From assembly GCA_902784425.1 (NCBI GenBank), contig CACZUS010000007.1, positions 1 to 59,816 on the forward strand: 59,816 nucleotides of DNA. Direction: 5' to 3'. Below are positions 57,001 through 59,816 of this stretch, piece after piece. The translations under genes were made by a program, and so were the position numbers. A model generated the notes under the pieces. The model saw only the letters and a list, made by a program, of their open reading frames with translations. It made no database searches and was not told the DNA's origin. Positions within the stretch are counted from its first letter, which is position 1. The number at the start of each line of letters is the position of its first letter. This stretch comes from an uncultured Bacteroidales bacterium. GTDB lineage: Bacteria; Bacteroidota; Bacteroidia; Bacteroidales; Paludibacteraceae.

Positions 57001-58451
57001 CCCATGGCAGCTGTTGGTTCCTGGCCTGTTGTTGCCATTGGAACAATGGTTGAGGTGACATCCTCCTGACCATAACCAAACATTAGTTCTTTCTCTAACA
57101 GGTTGCTAACGCCATTCTCCACTTTACGACCGCTTTTCAATTTCTCCAACTGAATACGGTTGGTTGAAAGCCACTGTCGATATGGATGTTCAGACGCTAA
57201 TTGCTGTTTGATTTCACCGTCGTAATAAATTTTACCCTCTTTTGTATCGATTAGTAATATCTTACCAGGTTGTAGGCGACCTTTTTCGACCACTTCTGTT
57301 GGATCGAAATCCATCACACCCACTTCACTTGCCACTACCATAGTGTCATTTTTGGTGATAGTGTAACGCGCAGGACGCAAACCATTACGATCAAGCATAC
57401 CACCCGCAAAACGGCCATCGCTAAACAAGAGAGCAGCAGGTCCATCCCATGGCTCCATCAAAATGGAGTGATATTCGTAGAAGGCTTTTAGATCCTCACT
57501 GATAGGATTTTTATCATTGAAAGACTCAGGTACAAGTACCGCCATAGCGTGAGGCAAGCTCAAACCAGACATAAGGAAGAGTTCCAATACGTTATCCAAC
57601 GAAGCGGAATCACTCATATCAGGTTGTACGATAGGTGAGATTTCGCGAATATCACCCAAAGCCTCGCTACTCAACACGCTTTCTCTCGCCTTCATCCATC
57701 CGCGGTTACCACGAATTGTGTTGATCTCACCATTGTGAGCTAACAAACGGAAAGGCTGAGCCAACGACCATGTTGGGAATGTGTTTGTACTAAATCTAGA
57801 ATGCACCAATGCCAATCCACTTGTGAAATAAGGATTGGAGAGATCAGGGAAATATTCTCTAACCTGCATACTGGACAACATTCCTTTGTATACGATGTTT
57901 GAGTTGCTTAATGAACAGATGTAGAAATCGCTGTCTGAGACACGTCTCTCGATCTTTTTGCGTATTTTATATAACTTACGTGGGAACAATTCCACTTCAT
58001 CGTCTTGCACACCCGTGATGAATAACTGTTTGATATCAGGCTCCGTGCTAAGAGCTCGTTCACCCAAGCAATCAGGATTAGTAGGTACGGCACGTAGGTG
58101 CATTAATTGAAGACCCTCGCGCTCCACCTCTTCGATGATAATGCTAAGAATCTCTTGTTGACGACTTGCATCCTTAGGCAAGAAGACAAGTCCCGTACCA
58201 TATTTCCCCTTCTCAGGGACAGGGATACCCTGCAACAGAATAAACTCATGCGGAATTTGTAACATGATACCCGCACCATCACCATCTTTTCCAATTTCGG
58301 CACCACGGTGTCTCATGTTTTCCAATACTTGCAGTGCATCGTCGACCAACTGGTGACTTTTACCGCCATGGATGTTAACCACCATGCCCACACCGCAGGC
58401 ATCATGCTCATACTCGCTCTGGTAGAGCCCTTTAGAATTACACTTTGCCAT
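54015..58451 (-). CDS. gltB: Glutamate synthase large subunit
   Basis: 1478 residues from ATG at 58451 ([20 protein letters not shown]). The frame is open to 58562, but the -7 box at 58483-58490 lies inside that extension. The likely amidotransferase Cys19 is in HDACGVGMV after a short propeptide. A central domain, an FMN/Fe-S synthase domain ([52 protein letters not shown] for the 3Fe-4S cluster) and a C-terminal GXGXG helix domain follow. It converts glutamine and 2-oxoglutarate to two glutamates. First gene of the eight-gene glutamine cluster. Confidence 0.98.
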   Translation of the reverse strand: [1478 protein letters not shown]

Positions 58452-58482
58452 ATTATTCTTTTTTATTCTTTCATTTTGAATG

Positions 58483-58515
58483 CAAAAATAGCAATATTCT
58501 GACATTATGACACAA
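58483..58515 (-). promoter_or_regulatory. Promoter of the gltB-led glutamine cluster
   Basis: Minus-strand -7 box TATTTTTG followed by CA (58483-58490), with TTG at 58513-58515 as -33 box (22-base spacer). The leader to the gltB ATG is about 25 bases. No other strong -7 box was seen between cluster genes. Confidence 0.65.
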
Positions 58516-58690
58516 ACATATGGATGTAACTTTCTTGAAAATGGGCGATAGTAACCATTCACAAGAAAACAAAACCTATTAATTACAAATTGAAAGTAAA
58601 TAGAGTGGGTTTTCTTTCAATCCGCTACTAATTGAAAAAAACAAGGTGTGGAAGTGGGGAAAATGGAATAAATACAGATTGTTTTTTAAC

Positions 58691-58711
58691 AATGAATTAA
58701 TAGAACTCACG
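58691..58711. repeat. Dispersed palindromic element, copy E (half copy)
   Basis: Read on the minus strand it starts CGTGAGTTCTATTAATTCA, matching the GGTGRRTTCTATAAATTCA end sequence with two differences. It lies ~200 bases upstream of the gltB promoter. Confidence 0.5.
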
Positions 58712-58772
58712 TTATATTTTCCTGTTTATAAATTGAGGCGCTACCTTTTTATATATTTAAATGTTTCTATGT

Positions 58773-58780
58773 TAAATTTG
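58773..58780 (+). promoter_or_regulatory. Promoter -7 box upstream of the small lipoprotein / C10 protease genes
   Basis: TAAATTTG followed by CA, a full TAnnTTTG match. The next credible start codon on the strand is at 59062, giving a ~275-base leader that contains the F-G element pair. Confidence 0.5.
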
Positions 58781-58844
58781 CATAAAATAATTACATGATA
58801 TCTTCAAAATCAAAAATAGATTGTATTTTTACAAAAATTATCAA

Positions 58845-59044
58845 GGTGGATTCTATAAATTCATTTCGTGGGATTTTTGAATTTGTTTCGAGTAGATTGC
58901 TGTGCGGAAAGAGGGAGCAGTGCGAGCACTGTGACCGACTGACAAACAGCAAGATACCGAAAGAAATCAAAAATCACCGAAAAGTTCATCAACCCACATT
59001 TTTGTATTAAATCTGTTTATACGGTGAATTTATAGAATTCACCG
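58845..59044. repeat. 200-bp unit bounded by inverted copies F and G of the dispersed element
   Basis: Left end (F, 58845-58863) GGTGGATTCTATAAATTCA. Right end (G, 59024-59044) read on the minus strand starts GGTGAATTCTATAAATTCA, so 18 of 19 bases match as terminal inverted repeats. Copy G alone is also a palindrome (arms GGTGAATT/AATTCACC around TATAG). The interior is less AT-rich at 58895-58950 and has a small hairpin (CAGTGC/GCACTG at 58918-58931). It has no transposase and no credible gene, so it resembles a MITE-like or structured-leader element. Confidence 0.6.
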
Positions 59045-59061
59045 CAACTTTAAATACTTTA

Positions 59062-59511
59062 ATGATTATGAAAAAAATGAAGAATCTAATGATCGCTATT
59101 GTTGTTGCAATGCCTGTGTTTTTATGTGGGTGTCCTGGTGACAATTGTGTGGATGAAAATGATCCTAAAGGTTATGTGGTCAAAATGAAGAATGATTATA
59201 CGGACACGTCAGCCCTTATGTATGTTAATGCATCTGGAGACACGACATATTGTTGTGTATTACACGGGAAACGCACCACCAAAATCACTGGGAATTATTA
59301 TAAATTAAGTTCAGCATCATATGACGACATAGTTTATCTTTCAATTAAATTATCAGATTGGGATGATAAGTATCTAGACTCATTATACATATACGTAATA
59401 GACACTAATCCATTTGAAGAAGTATATGTATATCATCATAATTATGATTTGGATGCTCTAAAGACTATTATCGAAAACAATTCGTTAAACACATTAGAAA
59501 GATTGAAATGA
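59062..59511 (+). CDS. Small lipoprotein overlapping a C10 protease gene; possible protease inhibitor
   Basis: 149 residues. The signal peptide ends in lipobox LCGC (KNLMIAIVVAMPVFLCGC), so it is a probable lipoprotein. Met3 (59068) is an alternative start. The mature ~125 residues start CPGDNCVDEND and contain strands such as GYVVKMKNDYTDTSALMYV. No family is recognised by eye. Its stop overlaps the start of the C10 protease by 4 bases (ATGA). In Bacteroides fragilis, C10 proteases are encoded beside small exported inhibitor proteins (Bfi), so an inhibitor or chaperone role is a reasonable guess from context only. Confidence 0.75.
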   Translation: MIMKKMKNLMIAIVVAMPVFLCGCPGDNCVDENDPKGYVVKMKNDYTDTSALMYVNASGDTTYCCVLHGKRTTKITGNYYKLSSASYDDIVYLSIKLSDWDDKYLDSLYIYVIDTNPFEEVYVYHHNYDLDALKTIIENNSLNTLERLK

Positions 59512-59816
59512 AAAAGAGCATTATCATTTGGGGATTACTCATGTTTCATTTAGTTTGTGTAAGTCAAGCGTATTTGTATGAACCAGGAACGAACCTTTTA
59601 GATAATCGACAATCAGGAACAGTGAGATGGGGACAAAGTATGAATCATGAAGATGGATGTTCACCTTCTTACAACCACTTCTGCCCAACAGACGATGATG
59701 AGAGTCACTGTAGTCATACATTAGCGGGTTGTGCAGCAGTAGCAATGGCACAAATTATGTATAGGTGGGGCTATCCAGAGAAATCGATGTACAACACATA
59801 CAACTGGGATAGGATT
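59508..59816 (+). CDS. C10 family (streptopain-like) cysteine protease, N-terminal part
   Basis: 103 residues to the window edge; the 3' part is outside. Signal peptide about 1-21 (SIIIWGLLMFHLVCVSQA). Then VRWGQSMNHEDGCSPSYNHFCP and LAGCAAVAMAQIMYRWGYP. The last motif matches the catalytic-Cys block of C10 peptidases (G-C-x-A-x-A-x-A-Q-I-M), and RWGQ...YN..CP is the usual start of the mature enzyme. The pro-domain normally found before the mature enzyme is missing or very short here: only ~20 residues separate the signal from RWGQ. The catalytic His lies beyond the window. Translationally coupled to the upstream lipoprotein. Confidence 0.88.
   Translation, partial: MKKSIIIWGLLMFHLVCVSQAYLYEPGTNLLDNRQSGTVRWGQSMNHEDGCSPSYNHFCPTDDDESHCSHTLAGCAAVAMAQIMYRWGYPEKSMYNTYNWDRI

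Larger units (their letters stand above)
58516..58844. other. Non-coding spacer upstream of the gltB promoter
   Basis: AT-rich with no credible coding frame. It holds element copy E (58691-58711) and a plus-strand -7 box (58773-58780). Nothing else recognised. Confidence 0.6.

Noticed and set aside
58452-58562. 37-codon extension of gltB
   Set aside because: The promoter -7 box lies inside it, and GltB normally starts shortly before the processed Cys.
58795-59010. 71-codon open frame inside the 200-bp repeat unit
   Set aside because: It crosses the inverted-repeat end, has no recognisable domain and reads like translated spacer. A small gene is not excluded but not supported.

Overview
The window looks like a chromosome segment from a gut or oral member of the Bacteroidales, probably Prevotella- or Bacteroides-like. 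The evidence is: many intergenic matches to the Bacteroidetes -7 promoter box TAnnTTTG; a hybrid two-component system (HTCS) regulator; secreted proteins with C-terminal tails like type IX secretion (T9SS) sorting domains; a BspA-like leucine-rich-repeat protein; the L28-L33-DUF4295 ribosomal operon; and AT-rich spacers. No integrase, transposase, CRISPR array, rRNA or tRNA gene was recognised.

Region 1 (1-12,000) is about glycans and the cell surface. It holds the 3' end of a GH5 subfamily 8-type mannanase, a secreted protein with three Cys-Cys...CxCxC repeats next to a tail-anchored coiled-coil protein, a complete HTCS, a large LRR protein, a YD-like lipoprotein and a GH5 endoglucanase. No SusC/SusD pair is present. 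Region 2 (12,100-19,050) carries the ribosomal operon, cinA, a beta-propeller lipoprotein, a YolD-like plus Y-family polymerase pair, and an unusual ACT-ACT-metallo-beta-lactamase fusion. Region 3 (19,051-19,920) is an 870-base spacer with repeat elements, convergent terminators and a candidate small RNA.

Region 4 (19,921-35,063) contains a DUF3298-like lipoprotein and the RDD / SpoIIM-DUF4129-DUF4350-MoxR-DUF58 envelope-stress-type cluster. It then has a sugar nucleotidyltransferase and galE, a cytidylate-kinase-like protein, a MATE transporter, a helix-hairpin-helix protein and yidC. Region 5 (35,143-41,178) is a thiamine operon, thiS-thiE-thiG-thiC-thiF-thiH-thiE2, headed by a promoter and a TPP riboswitch.

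Region 6 (41,183-58,451, minus strand) is an 8-gene, 17-kb run in transcription order gltB-gltD-pyrG-carA-carB-asnB-glmS-purF. Every enzyme or enzyme pair in it takes the amide nitrogen of glutamine, so it looks like one transcription unit for spending glutamine nitrogen on glutamate, CTP, carbamoyl phosphate, asparagine, glucosamine-6-phosphate and phosphoribosylamine. Region 7 (58,452-59,816) holds repeat elements, a small lipoprotein and the start of a C10 (streptopain-like) protease. The lipoprotein overlaps the protease gene and may be its inhibitor.

A dispersed GGTG...TTCTATAAATTCA palindromic element occurs seven times, always in spacers upstream of genes. It is the strongest signal here that ordinary gene annotation does not explain.
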